Counted from the first letter of the stretch, positions 7,420 through 16,570 are shown. The stretch is DNA of 64,000 bases from Dehalococcoidia bacterium (GCA_009693115.1 SHXW01000006.1:1-64000), one strand, 5' to 3'. The notes: generated by a model not told the origin, from the sequence alone. Translations and numbers: made by a program.

Positions 7420-8685
7420 GTGACACTCAGACTAGGGTTAGTCGGCGCTGGCGGCATGGGGATGCGCCACGCCCACGGCTACATCGAACTTCGCAAGCAG
7501 TTCGACAGCTTCGGCATGGCCGCCATCTGTGACCTGCACGAGCCAGCCGCCGCCGCAGTCGCGAACGAGATCGAGCAGGCGACAGGCGAACGTCCACAGG
7601 TGTACACAAGCCTTGACCGCATGCTCGACGAAGCGAAGCTCGATGCCCTTGATATCGTCACAGACACTCGAATGCACCATGGCTTTGCCATCGCTGCCTT
7701 CGAGCACGGCGTTAACGTACTCACGGAAAAGCCGATGGGCGTCACCATCAAAGCCTGCCAGGTCATGCGGCAGGCCGCCCTCAAGTACAAGAAGATCATC
7801 TCTGTCGCAGAGAACTACCGGCGCGACCCGATGAACCGCCTGACCAAGGCCCTCATTGATGCTGGCGCCATAGGTGAGCCCCACTTTTACGAGCGCATCG
7901 GCCTCAGCGGCGGCTCGGATCTGATGCATAACACCGGCTGGCGCGCGCTCAAGTCACGTGCCGGGTCCATGATCATAGAGCAGGGCGTCCACGATGCCGA
8001 CCTGATGAATTACTTCATGGGCGATATCGAGTCGGTGTACGCCGAGACCGCCATCTTCACGAAGACACGCAGGCGCGCCCCGATGAGCGGCGCCCTGACG
8101 AAGTTCTACAGCCACCGCGTCGAAGACCAGTTCGCAGGCGAACGCACGGTAGAAATTGACCAGGAAGACTCCGCATTCGCCGTCCTCCGCTTCGCCAGCG
8201 GAGCCATAGGCCACTTCGCCATGTCTAACGCATCCCACGGCCACACTGTCAGCGTGGACACCATCCACGGCTCAACGGGGACACTACTGCCACCTCCGAG
8301 CCGGTCCGGCAAGAGTCCGGTAATCAAGCTTGAGGGCAGGGAGCAACCCATATCTGAGGCCGACATGCTCTCTCTGGTCCCGGACTGGGAGCTAGACGAC
8401 ATCACTGCACCATTCTGGGACGGAGCGCGCCGTCTGGCCTCGTACGAGATGCCGTTTGCAGACGTCGATCGCAAACTCATCGCCATTGAATACCAGGAGC
8501 TTTACCAGGCGATCACGACGAAGATGCCGGTGGAGGTCGGGCCAGAAATGGGCATGAAGGCGCTCGGCTTCGCATACGCCACACTTGAGTCCGGCTTCAC
8601 TCGCCAGCCGGTGAGGATGGCAGACATCCTGGAAGGCACAGTCGAGGGTTACCAGAGAGAGGTCAACGCCGCCAACGGGCTATAG
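7420..8685 (+). CDS. Gfo/Idh/MocA-family NAD(P)-dependent oxidoreductase
   Basis: This 421-residue oxidoreductase has an N-terminal Rossmann domain with the nucleotide motif LVGAGGMGMRHAHG at residues 6-19. The family EKP motif is present (VLTEKPMGVTIKA, around residue 105), followed by a C-terminal alpha/beta domain containing an HNTGWRALKS stretch. Members oxidise sugar or inositol hydroxyls using NAD(P). Start GTG 7420 follows an agaaggg ribosome site. It probably forms an operon with the preceding sugar-acid dehydratase. The hairpin at 8691-8711, six bases after the stop, may terminate it. Confidence 0.88.
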   Translation: MTLRLGLVGAGGMGMRHAHGYIELRKQFDSFGMAAICDLHEPAAAAVANEIEQATGERPQVYTSLDRMLDEAKLDALDIVTDTRMHHGFAIAAFEHGVNVLTEKPMGVTIKACQVMRQAALKYKKIISVAENYRRDPMNRLTKALIDAGAIGEPHFYERIGLSGGSDLMHNTGWRALKSRAGSMIIEQGVHDADLMNYFMGDIESVYAETAIFTKTRRRAPMSGALTKFYSHRVEDQFAGERTVEIDQEDSAFAVLRFASGAIGHFAMSNASHGHTVSVDTIHGSTGTLLPPPSRSGKSPVIKLEGREQPISEADMLSLVPDWELDDITAPFWDGARRLASYEMPFADVDRKLIAIEYQELYQAITTKMPVEVGPEMGMKALGFAYATLESGFTRQPVRMADILEGTVEGYQREVNAANGL

Positions 8686-8690
8686 GCTTG

Positions 8691-8711
8691 CCTCTCCACG
8701 CGCAGGAGAGG
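8691..8711 (+). terminator. Hairpin after the Gfo/Idh/MocA gene
   Basis: CCTCTCC and GGAGAGG form a perfect 7-bp stem around a 7-base loop, six bases past the stop codon. There is no T-run, so it may be a member of the dispersed palindrome family rather than a true intrinsic terminator. Confidence 0.4.
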
Positions 8712-8839
8712 ATCATGACGAGGGGATGAGCGCCTGATTCGGCAAAAGACCTTGGGAAAACTGGTCAATTCATTTGGAAAGCGTCATGCCGGACCCGTTT
8801 CAGCGCCTCTTCGCCGGTGGCCAGATGTCCTCCGGCTCT

Positions 8840-9601
8840 CTACGCCCCGACGTTGGCCTTATTCCACATTGCTTCGATGTGGTAGCGCGGCGCCCACTCC
8901 AGCACCCTTTGCATCTTTGAAAAGTCGTACTTCCCCTGTGGCAGATCATTGCCCACAAAGTACGTCTCGCACCTGGACGGCAGCCGCGAAAACTCAACTT
9001 CAAGAGCAGCGCGCACGGCGGTCCCCGTGTCCGGCCACGCCGTCACAAATGGAAACAGGTCGTTGTGATATTCAGACGGCCCCTCCGGCCCCTTTAGCGC
9101 CGCCGTGTCTTTCAAGTTGCAAAACACAAGCGACTGCACGTATACATCATGCCGTTCCGCGAAGACTCGGCAAATGTCCTGCCCGAGCATCTTGCTAATG
9201 AGATAAAGCGCCGTTCCGGACCTGGGAGGCACGTCCGGCCCGATGCCCCAGTCCCACTCGAAGTATTCCGGTCCCGCCGCCTGCGAGAAGGGCCCTGTGT
9301 TCACGATGCGCCTTATGCCATGTTCCACCGCCGCCGCCATCATGTTGTAGTTGCCCACCGTGCTGACATTGAACGCGAGCGCCCTGTCCCACCGCACGAC
9401 TGAGAAATTCACGACGGCATCCATCCCCTCGGCGGCGCGCATCACGGCGTCCGCGTCAGCGATGCTCATCCGCAGGTACTCATGCTTGAACCCCTTCGGG
9501 GCTTCATTCACATCCGTGACCCGCAATTCATGCCTGCCTTCGAGCGCTTTCAGCGTCCAAGGCCCCATCATCCCGTTCCCGCCTAGCACCAGCACTTTCA
9601 T
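8840..9601 (-). CDS. NAD-dependent epimerase/dehydratase-like protein (paralog A)
   Basis: This 253-residue extended-SDR-like protein starts with the nucleotide-binding motif MKVLVLGGNGMMGP. A DAVVNFSV stretch follows at about residue 60-70, and an NTGPFSQAAGPEYFEWDWG segment comes in the middle. It aligns along its length with the next upstream gene (paralog B), including shared AAAVEHGIRRIVNTGP and KLPSRCET-type segments, so the two are tandem duplicates. ATG 9601 was chosen for the Rossmann start and an upstream GGAG. It is last in a three-gene operon. The substrate is probably a nucleotide-activated or free sugar derivative, but this cannot be fixed from sequence. Confidence 0.8.
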   Translation of the reverse strand: MKVLVLGGNGMMGPWTLKALEGRHELRVTDVNEAPKGFKHEYLRMSIADADAVMRAAEGMDAVVNFSVVRWDRALAFNVSTVGNYNMMAAAVEHGIRRIVNTGPFSQAAGPEYFEWDWGIGPDVPPRSGTALYLISKMLGQDICRVFAERHDVYVQSLVFCNLKDTAALKGPEGPSEYHNDLFPFVTAWPDTGTAVRAALEVEFSRLPSRCETYFVGNDLPQGKYDFSKMQRVLEWAPRYHIEAMWNKANVGA

Positions 9602-9626
9602 CTCAAATCTCCGGCGCAGATTCCAG

Positions 9627-10391
9627 TCACGTTGTCTTGTACCCCTTATTCCACATCGCCTCAAGGTGATACCGCGGCCTGAATCCCAGGACACGCTGGA
9701 TCTTGTCACTCTTGAACTTGTCGTGCGGTATGTCGGAGAACGTGTGGAACGTTTCGCACCTCGAAGGCAGCTTTGAAAGTTCCACCTCCACCGCGCACCT
9801 GACAGCCTCGCCGCAGTCCGTCCACGCGAGCGAAAACGGCGTCATATCATCGTGGTAATTAACCTGTTTTTCAAGCGGCGCCGCGAGCGAGCCCGGAAGT
9901 TTCATGTTGTAGTAGAGCAGCGTAATCACATACAGGTCGTGCCGCTCCGCGAAAACTCGGCAGATCTCCTGCCCCATAGCCTTACTCAGCGCGTAGAGGC
10001 GAGTGCCGGGCTGGGGTGGCATGTCCGGATTCAACCCGAAGTCCCAGTCCTCATACTGCGGCCCGGACAGTTGAAAGTGCGGCCCGGTGTTCACCACGCG
10101 CCTGATCCCGTGTTCAACAGCCGCGGCCATCATGTTGTAATTGCCGCGTGTGCTCACATCCCACGCCAGCTTGCGGTCGTGACGAAGCACAGACAGGTTC
10201 ACGATGCAGTCCATCCCTTCCGCAGCACGCAACACAGCGTCCAGATTGGACGCGTCCAGATTGCGGAACTCGTGTTTGAACCCCTTCCGTGGCTCATTTA
10301 CATCTGTAACGCGCAGTTGGTGACGGTCGGCCATGGCCTTAACCACCCACGGCCCCAGCATCCCGTTTCCGCCAAGCAGCAAGACCTTCAT
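9627..10391 (-). CDS. NAD-dependent epimerase/dehydratase-like protein (paralog B)
   Basis: This 254-residue tandem paralog of the downstream gene starts MKVLLLGGNGMLGP and contains the matching NTGPHFQLSGPQYEDWDFG and LSKLPSRCETF segments. The start ATG 10391 overlaps the stop of the upstream gene by four bases (ATGA), showing translational coupling. The next gene begins 25 bases after its stop. The order of three related nucleotide-binding proteins suggests stepwise duplication. The typical Tyr-x-x-x-Lys of active extended SDRs is not obvious, so activity is uncertain. Confidence 0.8.
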   Translation of the reverse strand: MKVLLLGGNGMLGPWVVKAMADRHQLRVTDVNEPRKGFKHEFRNLDASNLDAVLRAAEGMDCIVNLSVLRHDRKLAWDVSTRGNYNMMAAAVEHGIRRVVNTGPHFQLSGPQYEDWDFGLNPDMPPQPGTRLYALSKAMGQEICRVFAERHDLYVITLLYYNMKLPGSLAAPLEKQVNYHDDMTPFSLAWTDCGEAVRCAVEVELSKLPSRCETFHTFSDIPHDKFKSDKIQRVLGFRPRYHLEAMWNKGYKTT

Positions 10392-11113
10392 CGCCGCGCT
10401 CCCTTGCGCGCCACGGGCTGGCCCGGAGGAGTCGGAGGCGGGACTGGGAACGAAAACAACTTCTGCGCCGCGTGCAACAGGTAACGCTGACCCGGCGCGG
10501 GCGACTGCACATGCACGTCCTGCCACTGCTCGATCTTTGCCCCGAGAGCAGCATTCAATACCGTTGCGAGGTCATCGGTCGCGAGTGCTGCAGTCTCGCC
10601 CGTCGCAGTCGCCTTAGAGCGTTGCCCTGTGACGATAGGCCAGCCCAGCCGCAAAGTTGCCACCTTGATCAGCCGGTCCCGGGCGAACTCCTTGCACACA
10701 AGCTCTCCGATATGGCAGGCGAGCAGCGCCGGGTCATTGCTCGGCGGGTGAGACCGCCACCGCTCCGTTACCGTCAGGTTCTCCTCGTAGTCTTGCAGGA
10801 GTTTGAGCGTACTGATGTAGATGCACCGGTCCACCCTGGCATTGGAAGCTGCGAGGAGGAGGTTGTAAGTCCGGCGCGAGTAGTAATCGAGCAGGGAAGA
10901 GGCGTCACCCTCCTGTCCTTCGTAGCCTGTGTGGATTATCGCTTCCACCCCATCCACGAGCCTGTCTGTTTCAGCGTCGTGGTTCAGGTTGTTCGCCACG
11001 ATGCCGCCCGTACACCCTCCAGTCAGGTCCGTCAGCTTCACATCATGCTTTTTCAGCGCGCCGGCAACTGTCCGGCCCATCGCGGACATGGCGCTCGTCA
11101 CAAGGATTTTCAT
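10388..11113 (-). CDS. NAD(P)-binding epimerase-like protein, first gene of operon
   Basis: This 241-residue protein has an N-terminal Rossmann strand and glycine turn (MKILVTSAMSAMGRTVAG) in which Ser/Ala replace part of the GGxGxxG seen in its two neighbours. EAIIHTGYEG and RCIYISTLKLLQDY segments match the middle of NAD-dependent epimerases. It is more divergent than the two downstream paralogs. Its stop overlaps the start of paralog B as ATGA. The start at 11113 has an upstream ccggag stretch. The reaction is unknown. Confidence 0.7.
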   Translation of the reverse strand: MKILVTSAMSAMGRTVAGALKKHDVKLTDLTGGCTGGIVANNLNHDAETDRLVDGVEAIIHTGYEGQEGDASSLLDYYSRRTYNLLLAASNARVDRCIYISTLKLLQDYEENLTVTERWRSHPPSNDPALLACHIGELVCKEFARDRLIKVATLRLGWPIVTGQRSKATATGETAALATDDLATVLNAALGAKIEQWQDVHVQSPAPGQRYLLHAAQKLFSFPVPPPTPPGQPVARKGARR

Positions 11114-11507
11114 CTCCGGTCGTTCTCCTCGGTGAACAGCCTCGCCTTTAAGGCGGGGATACGAAATACCGATTCCCCAAATGGGAGAGGGCGGGTGCCT
11201 GCCAGCGGGTGTTGAGTGTGGGGAACCATCTCGTCATGTGGATTTCTGCATCGTCGTATTGAGAGCAGATACCTTGATGAAGTCATGGCCTGCTTCGCAG
11301 CGATGACTGCTTGCACACAGAAGACCGAGGCGGAGCGCATGATAGCCGCCATCGGCTTCCTGTGCGAGCCGCCGTACGCGGGCCGGAGTACGATATCCGC
11401 TCCTGGCGCTGCATTGCCCCGGAAGATTGAGTTGTTCCTGCGCAGTAATTCCCATCCCGTAGCGAGGACGGTGGGGGCGTGGTGTCAGATTGGTCGCTAT
11501 CACACTG
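11114..11507. other. Divergent intergenic gap with palindrome-family sequence
   Basis: This gap separates a leftward operon and the rightward 2-hydroxyacid dehydrogenase-like gene. At about 11170-11215 it holds a partial member of the intergenic repeat family (CCCCAAATGGGAGAGGG, then cagcgggtgttgag). No credible gene, RNA or clear promoter hexamer pair was recognised. Confidence 0.45.
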
Positions 11508-12542
11508 ATGAGCACAGTCGTTCTAATAGAAGGCCCGGTTAAGGCGCGTTCCCGGCTCTTCACCGGCCGTGCCCGCGGTCGTGTTGACTTCATCACTCTT
11601 CCAGTGACGGTAGACGAATCGTCATTAGCCGAGGGTTGCCGGGGCGCAGAAATCATAGTCATCGCACCCGGAGCGCGCCTGCCCGTGTTTCAGCCAGGCC
11701 ATATGCCGCGCCTCGTCCAACTCCTCGACTGTGCAAACGAGACTGTGGATCCGCTCGCACTTGGAGCGCAGGGCGTTATAGTCGCCAACGTCTCCGCCGC
11801 TGTTGCAACACATGTTGCCGAGTTCACTGTCGGCTTGATTAAAAACGCCGCCGCCAACCTGAACCATGGCGGGAAACCAACCCCTCCCGATCAGACGGTC
11901 CGTATGGCACAGGACGCTTCCTCTCTGGCGTCACTCCGGGGCAAGACCATAGGCATCATCGGCCTCGGGCGGGTAGGGGAGCAGGTCGCACTCCTCCTCA
12001 AGCCCCATGGCGCCCACATCGCTTACGCGGACATCCGCATGGCGCCCCAGGGCCTCGCTGCTAGGCTGGGCCTGCGCCGAATCACGTCAGACCGTCTCCT
12101 CGCCACATCGGACATCATCACCTTGCACCTGTCGCACGGTCCGACGGCCAGCCCGTTCCTCTGTCCGAGAGAACTGGCACTGATCGGCCCTGCCACTGGT
12201 CTTGTCTCGACATCCGACGCCCGGGTCATTGATCTCCCGGCGCTCGCAGAGGCAACATCACGCGGGTCTCCGCCCGTGATTGGCCTGGACATTGCGCCAG
12301 CGTCGGAGGCAGCGAATCGTGGGGGCATCGAAAAGCTCCGCAGTTTACCGAACGCCATCATCACGGACGACGCCTCATCCAGTTCTCCAGAGGCGGATGG
12401 GGCAGCCGTGGAACTCGCATTGGGTAATGTGGAGCGCACCCTCCTCGGCCAACCGGCGCAGAGCATCATGGAAACGATTGACTTCCCGAAGACCGGTGAC
12501 CCTGCCTTCTGGGCTTCCCGCCTGTTTCCGAGGCAGACGTGA
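11508..12542 (+). CDS. Degenerate D-isomer 2-hydroxyacid dehydrogenase-like protein
   Basis: This 344-residue protein has the fold of D-2-hydroxyacid dehydrogenases, with a nucleotide motif KTIGIIGLGRVGEQVALLL in the centre and the family order of a split catalytic domain. Active members need Arg, Glu and His. Here Arg remains in TSDARVIDLPAL, but the Glu region reads GLDIAPASEAAN and the usual TPH position reads ITDDASSSS. The acid/base pair therefore seems lost, and the protein may be a pseudoenzyme or have a changed reaction. ATG 11508 was chosen at MSTVVLIEGP; an upstream GTG adds six residues. It differs from the intact homolog at 36636-37592. Confidence 0.7.
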   Translation: MSTVVLIEGPVKARSRLFTGRARGRVDFITLPVTVDESSLAEGCRGAEIIVIAPGARLPVFQPGHMPRLVQLLDCANETVDPLALGAQGVIVANVSAAVATHVAEFTVGLIKNAAANLNHGGKPTPPDQTVRMAQDASSLASLRGKTIGIIGLGRVGEQVALLLKPHGAHIAYADIRMAPQGLAARLGLRRITSDRLLATSDIITLHLSHGPTASPFLCPRELALIGPATGLVSTSDARVIDLPALAEATSRGSPPVIGLDIAPASEAANRGGIEKLRSLPNAIITDDASSSSPEADGAAVELALGNVERTLLGQPAQSIMETIDFPKTGDPAFWASRLFPRQT

Positions 12543-12748
12543 ACCGCCTCTTCGTGCACGGGCCGCTTGCGCGTTAGCGCACCTGGCGGTAGCGCCTACT
12601 GAATCGCCTGCCAGCAAACCTGCCTTCATGAACTTGCAAACGGTCATGAGCGCGCCGCTGTCATCGCGCCATCGAACGCCGTGTATCCTTCCGCCGCGAC
12701 ATCCTTGAGGCGCTTTGCACTTGCTGGCGCGGCATGTGACACCGAGAG

Positions 12749-13525
12749 ATGCCACAGATGTGCGTCCCCTACGACTCCCGTCCGCCCGTCGCGCCCATAA
12801 CCGGCGCGGCCGTCGCCACGCGAGACCTCACGCTAACGTCCGTTGACGGGACGAAATTCGCCGCCTACTTTGCCGGGTCTGGGCATCCCGGCAGTCCGGG
12901 CATCATAGTCATGCCTGATGTACGCGGCCTGTTCCCGTTCTATGAAGAGCTGTCCCTACGTTTCGCAGAGAGAGGGTATGACTCCGTCGCCTACGACTAC
13001 TTCGGCCGGACCGCAGGAGTGGGCAAGCGAGGCGCAGACTTCCCGTACATGGAACACGTCCCGAAGACAAAAAGCCCCGAACTCGCCTCAGACGTCGCAG
13101 CCGTAGCCGCCTACCTCAGGCAGGGCGCAGGCAACGCGAAACGGCCCCTCTTCACGGTCGGTTTCTGCTTCGGGGGCTCACAATCATGGCTCCAGACAGC
13201 GGCGGGTCATGGGCTTGTGGGCGCCATCGGTTTCTACGGTCATCCGACGCGCCCATGCCGCGATGGCTCTCTTGCAGTGGTCGATCGCGTCTCCGAATTC
13301 AAGTGCCCTGTACTGGGGTTGATGGGCGGTGCAGACCAAGGCATCCCCGCCGAAGAGATCGCGAAGTTTGAGGCAGCTCTCACCAGCGCGAATGTCCCCC
13401 ACGAAATCCACACTTACCCCGGCGCGCCGCACTCCTTTTTCGACCGTCGTTACGCGGAGTTCGCGAAGGACTCTGCCGACGCCTGGGAGCGCGTCCTGGG
13501 TTTCATAGCCGGCAACTCCAGATAG
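12749..13525 (+). CDS. Dienelactone hydrolase-family alpha/beta hydrolase
   Basis: This 258-residue hydrolase has a nucleophile Cys in GFCFGGSQSW (residue near 140), Asp in MGGADQGIP and His in GAPHSFFD, the complete Cys-Asp-His triad of dienelactone hydrolases. The family opens unsaturated lactones, for instance after aromatic-ring cleavage, and some members act on other esters. DVRGLFPFYEELSLRFAERGYDSVAYDYFGR is a typical N-terminal half. Neighbouring genes deal with hydroxy acids and lactones, which is consistent. It converges on the transhydrogenase operon. Confidence 0.88.
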   Translation: MPQMCVPYDSRPPVAPITGAAVATRDLTLTSVDGTKFAAYFAGSGHPGSPGIIVMPDVRGLFPFYEELSLRFAERGYDSVAYDYFGRTAGVGKRGADFPYMEHVPKTKSPELASDVAAVAAYLRQGAGNAKRPLFTVGFCFGGSQSWLQTAAGHGLVGAIGFYGHPTRPCRDGSLAVVDRVSEFKCPVLGLMGGADQGIPAEEIAKFEAALTSANVPHEIHTYPGAPHSFFDRRYAEFAKDSADAWERVLGFIAGNSR

Positions 13526-13643
13526 AGCAGAAGTCTCTGGCGAGCCTCCTCCTCCACTCTCGGTGCTTCCGGCCCGTGGGCGCAGTTGCATGTCGCGCCG
13601 CCCACCGAAATACAGACCGTCCCGAAACCCGCGGTTGTACTCG

Positions 13644-15059
13644 CTAAATCGCCTTCACCTCTGTCACAAGCGCCTGCATAGACTTCTTGGCGTCCCCGAA
13701 CAGCATCAGGGTCTTGTCGAGATAAAACAGCTCGTTGTCCACACCTGCGAAGCCCGCCGCCATCGAACGTTTCATAAAGATCACCGCCTGAGCCTTGTCC
13801 ACGTTCAAGATTGGCATGCCGAAGATCGGGCTCTTGTTATCCGTTCTGGCCGCCGGGTTCGTCACGTCATTGGCCCCCACTACAACGGCGACATCAGTGT
13901 GTTCAAATTCCGGGTTGATCTGGTCGAGGTCATATAGTTCGTCATAAGGCACATTCGCCTCTGCCAGCAGCACGTTCATGTGCCCGGGCATGCGGCCTGC
14001 GACCGGGTGCACTGCGTACTTCACACTGATCCCGCGCGACTTCAACAGATCCGCCAGTTCCCTCACCGTGTGCTGGGCCTGAGCCACGGCCAGGCCGTAC
14101 CCAGGGACGAAGATCACGCTCTTTGAATATGCGAGGACGGACGCAGCGTCCTCCGCTGTCACTGATTTCACAGGCCGCTGCTCTTTGGCTCCGGCTCCGC
14201 TGACGGCATTTGGCTGGCTTCCGAAAGCGCCAAACAGGACGTTCCTGAACGAGCGGTTCATCGCCTTGCTCATCAGGATGGAAAGTATGAAACCTGACGC
14301 CCCGTCTAGCGCGCCCGCCACGATCAACACGGTGTTGTCTATGGCGAACCCGGTCGCGGCCGCGGCCAGGCCCGCATACGAGTTCAGTAGCGATATGACC
14401 ACGGGCATGTCCGCGCCGCCTATGGGCATTACGAACAACACCCCGAACAGCACGGCAGCGCCGATCATCATGTAGAACACTGTGCTCTGCGTCGGGTCAA
14501 TTATCAGATAGATGAACATCGCGAACCCTGCCAGGAAAAGGGCGATATTAGCGACGTTCTGGAACGGGTACGTCATCGGTTTGCCGGGGATCAGGCCCTG
14601 GAGTTTGGCGAACGCCATGATGCTTCCAGTGATGGTCAATGACCCGAAGAACACCTCAAACCCGATCGCCACCATGCGCACGTGCTCGTTCATCTGCCCC
14701 GTTTCGCCCAGCCTGTGCGTGAACAGGTAGTACTCGGCTACTCCGACCAGCGTCACTGCCAGCGCGCCAAAGGCATGTGAGATCGCAGTCCGCTGCGGCA
14801 CGGCGGTCATCGGCATGAAGATCGCCATGGGCGCGCCTACCGCTGCGCCTACCACGATGCCGATCGCGATCCACTGGTAAGACACGATGTCGTGGTGCAG
14901 CAGCGTCCCTATGACCGCCAGCACCATGCCCGCTGCTGCGAGGCCCATGCCACGGCGCGCCGTCCGGGGTGATGTGAGCCCACGCAAGCCCAGCAGGAAA
15001 CATGCTGAGGCGACGAGGTAGGCGATCTGTACAAGCGTCTGCCTGGCGGTGTCCGTCAT
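13644..15059 (-). CDS. pntB: NAD(P) transhydrogenase subunit beta
   Basis: This 471-residue subunit of the proton-translocating transhydrogenase transfers hydride between NADH and NADP using the proton gradient. The N-terminal two thirds is polytopic membrane domain (from LVQIAYLVASACFLLGLRGL). The C-terminal domain III binds NADP and contains VIFVPGYGLAVAQAQ and PVAGRMPGHMNVLLAEANVPYD near residues 320-380, with GANDVTNPAAR after it. The start overlaps the pntA2 stop by four bases. It is last in the pnt operon. It should supply or consume NADPH for the sugar pathways around it. Confidence 0.97.
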   Translation of the reverse strand: MTDTARQTLVQIAYLVASACFLLGLRGLTSPRTARRGMGLAAAGMVLAVIGTLLHHDIVSYQWIAIGIVVGAAVGAPMAIFMPMTAVPQRTAISHAFGALAVTLVGVAEYYLFTHRLGETGQMNEHVRMVAIGFEVFFGSLTITGSIMAFAKLQGLIPGKPMTYPFQNVANIALFLAGFAMFIYLIIDPTQSTVFYMMIGAAVLFGVLFVMPIGGADMPVVISLLNSYAGLAAAATGFAIDNTVLIVAGALDGASGFILSILMSKAMNRSFRNVLFGAFGSQPNAVSGAGAKEQRPVKSVTAEDAASVLAYSKSVIFVPGYGLAVAQAQHTVRELADLLKSRGISVKYAVHPVAGRMPGHMNVLLAEANVPYDELYDLDQINPEFEHTDVAVVVGANDVTNPAARTDNKSPIFGMPILNVDKAQAVIFMKRSMAAGFAGVDNELFYLDKTLMLFGDAKKSMQALVTEVKAI

Positions 15060-15382
15060 CCGGATTTCCGAGTGTCACGCTTGAACATGCGGAGCATGCG
15101 GTCAGTGATCATGAAGCCACCCACGGCGTTCGTCGTCGCCGCGAATACCGCCACGGTGCCGAGTATCGTCGTCACCGCGCCCTTGTCGGTCGCCCCGGCG
15201 AACACGAGCGCCGCCACGAGCGATATCGCCGAGATGGCGTTGGTCGCGGACATCAGAGGCGTGTGCAACAGCGTCGGGATTTTCGTGATGATCTGGAACC
15301 CGGTGAACGCGGCGAGCAGGAACACGAACAGCTGTAGAAATTGCGTGGTCGTTTCCATCAATTGCGTGGTCGTTTCCATCAT
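15056..15382 (-). CDS. pntA2: NAD(P) transhydrogenase alpha subunit, membrane part
   Basis: This 108-residue protein equals the membrane-spanning C-terminal part of PntA, encoded separately as in many alphaproteobacteria and Chloroflexi. Three to four helices are evident (FVFLLAAFTGFQIITKIPTLLHTPLMSATNAISAI). It forms domain II with PntB. The N-terminus reads MMETTTQLMETTTQ because the DNA carries a perfect 21-bp tandem duplication (15339-15380) that includes a start codon. ATG 15382 or 15379 follows GGGAGAG; an internal ATG in the second copy could also start. The stop overlaps the pntB start. Confidence 0.93.
   Translation of the reverse strand: MMETTTQLMETTTQFLQLFVFLLAAFTGFQIITKIPTLLHTPLMSATNAISAISLVAALVFAGATDKGAVTTILGTVAVFAATTNAVGGFMITDRMLRMFKRDTRKSG
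15339..15380 (-). repeat. Perfect 21-bp tandem duplication at the pntA2 start
   Basis: Two identical 21-bp units (15339-15359 and 15360-15380) encode a repeated METTTQ-type N-terminus and duplicate the start codon. The repeat is in frame, so it lengthens the protein by seven residues without disruption. Confidence 0.95.
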
Positions 15383-15460
15383 CTCTCCCTGTCTGACTGT
15401 GGACGATCTTCCATGTCGCCCGTCCGCATGCCCGCGGTCATGGTGGCGGGTCCTTGCCGT

Positions 15461-16570
15461 CTATTTCAGTTTCACTTCGCCAGCGTGCGATACGCACATC
15501 CCTGCAACCACTTCGTCGTTGAAGTCCAGTTTCAGATTCCCCTCTTTGTCAATGATCAGATCCAGCAGGCCCATCACATTCCGGGAGTAGAGCTGGCTCG
15601 CGTGCCAGGGCATTGTCGCGGGCAGGTTCACTGGCCCATGCACCGCCACACCTCCCCTGATTACGACCTGCCCTGCCCTGGTAACTGCAACGTTACCGCC
15701 CGTCTCCGCAGCCAGGTCAATGATCACCGAACCCGGCTTCATGGCATCCACCATTTCCTCGGTCACGAGGACTGGCGCTTTGCGTCCGGGGACCGCAGCC
15801 GTGGTGATCACGACATCGGCCTCTGAAATATGCTTTGTCAGCAATTCCCGTTGCTTCGCCTGTTCCTCGACAGTTTGTTCCCGAGCATAGCCGCCAGCCG
15901 CCTCCGCACCCGCCACCTGCGGTATCTCGATGAATTTGGCTCCCAGGCTCTGCACCTGCTCCTTCACTGCCGGGCGCACGTCATAGGCCTCCACTACAGC
16001 ACCGAGCCGTCGTGCCGTCGCTATCGCCTGCAGCCCTGCCACGCCTGCGCCCAGGACGACCACCTTTGAAGGAGGAATCGTCCCTGCGGCAGTCATGAGC
16101 ATGGGGAAATACTTCCCGAGCGAGTTCGCAGCCATCAGCGCCGCTTTGTACCCGGCAATGGAGGCCTGCGAAGACAGCACGTCCAGTTTTTGCGCTCGTG
16201 CAATGCGCGGTACAAGTTCCATGGCGAAGGCTGTCACGCCCTGCGACGCCAGCGCCTTCACGACGGCGGGGTCGCTTCTCGCCCCCAGCATCGCCACCAG
16301 CACAGACCCAGAGCGGAGGGAAGTGACTTCGGCATCAGATGGCCTGCCGACCCTGATCACAATATCTGCCTCTGCGGAGACAGCCATCCCATCTGCAACC
16401 GTCTGTGCGCCTGCGTCCACGAATGCCTTGTCCGGGAACCCCGCTGCAACTCCTGCGCCTGCCTGCACGATGACACTGCGTCCCGCACGGGCAAGCCTGT
16501 GCGCCGTCTCTGGGACGAGGGCAACCCTCGTCTCGCCGTGGGCAGTCTCTTTAGGCGCGCCTATCTTCAT
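15461..16570 (-). CDS. pntA1: NAD(P) transhydrogenase alpha subunit, NAD-binding part
   Basis: This 369-residue soluble domain I binds NAD(H). It starts with the family signature MKIGAPKETAHGETRVALVPE and has the Rossmann motif VVVLGAGVAGLQAIATARRLGA around residues 165-186, followed by YDVRPAVKEQVQSLGAKF. It ends before the membrane part, which is a separate gene 78 bases downstream. First gene of the pnt operon; start ATG 16570. Close relatives include alanine dehydrogenase, but the gene order settles the assignment. Confidence 0.96.
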   Translation of the reverse strand: MKIGAPKETAHGETRVALVPETAHRLARAGRSVIVQAGAGVAAGFPDKAFVDAGAQTVADGMAVSAEADIVIRVGRPSDAEVTSLRSGSVLVAMLGARSDPAVVKALASQGVTAFAMELVPRIARAQKLDVLSSQASIAGYKAALMAANSLGKYFPMLMTAAGTIPPSKVVVLGAGVAGLQAIATARRLGAVVEAYDVRPAVKEQVQSLGAKFIEIPQVAGAEAAGGYAREQTVEEQAKQRELLTKHISEADVVITTAAVPGRKAPVLVTEEMVDAMKPGSVIIDLAAETGGNVAVTRAGQVVIRGGVAVHGPVNLPATMPWHASQLYSRNVMGLLDLIIDKEGNLKLDFNDEVVAGMCVSHAGEVKLK

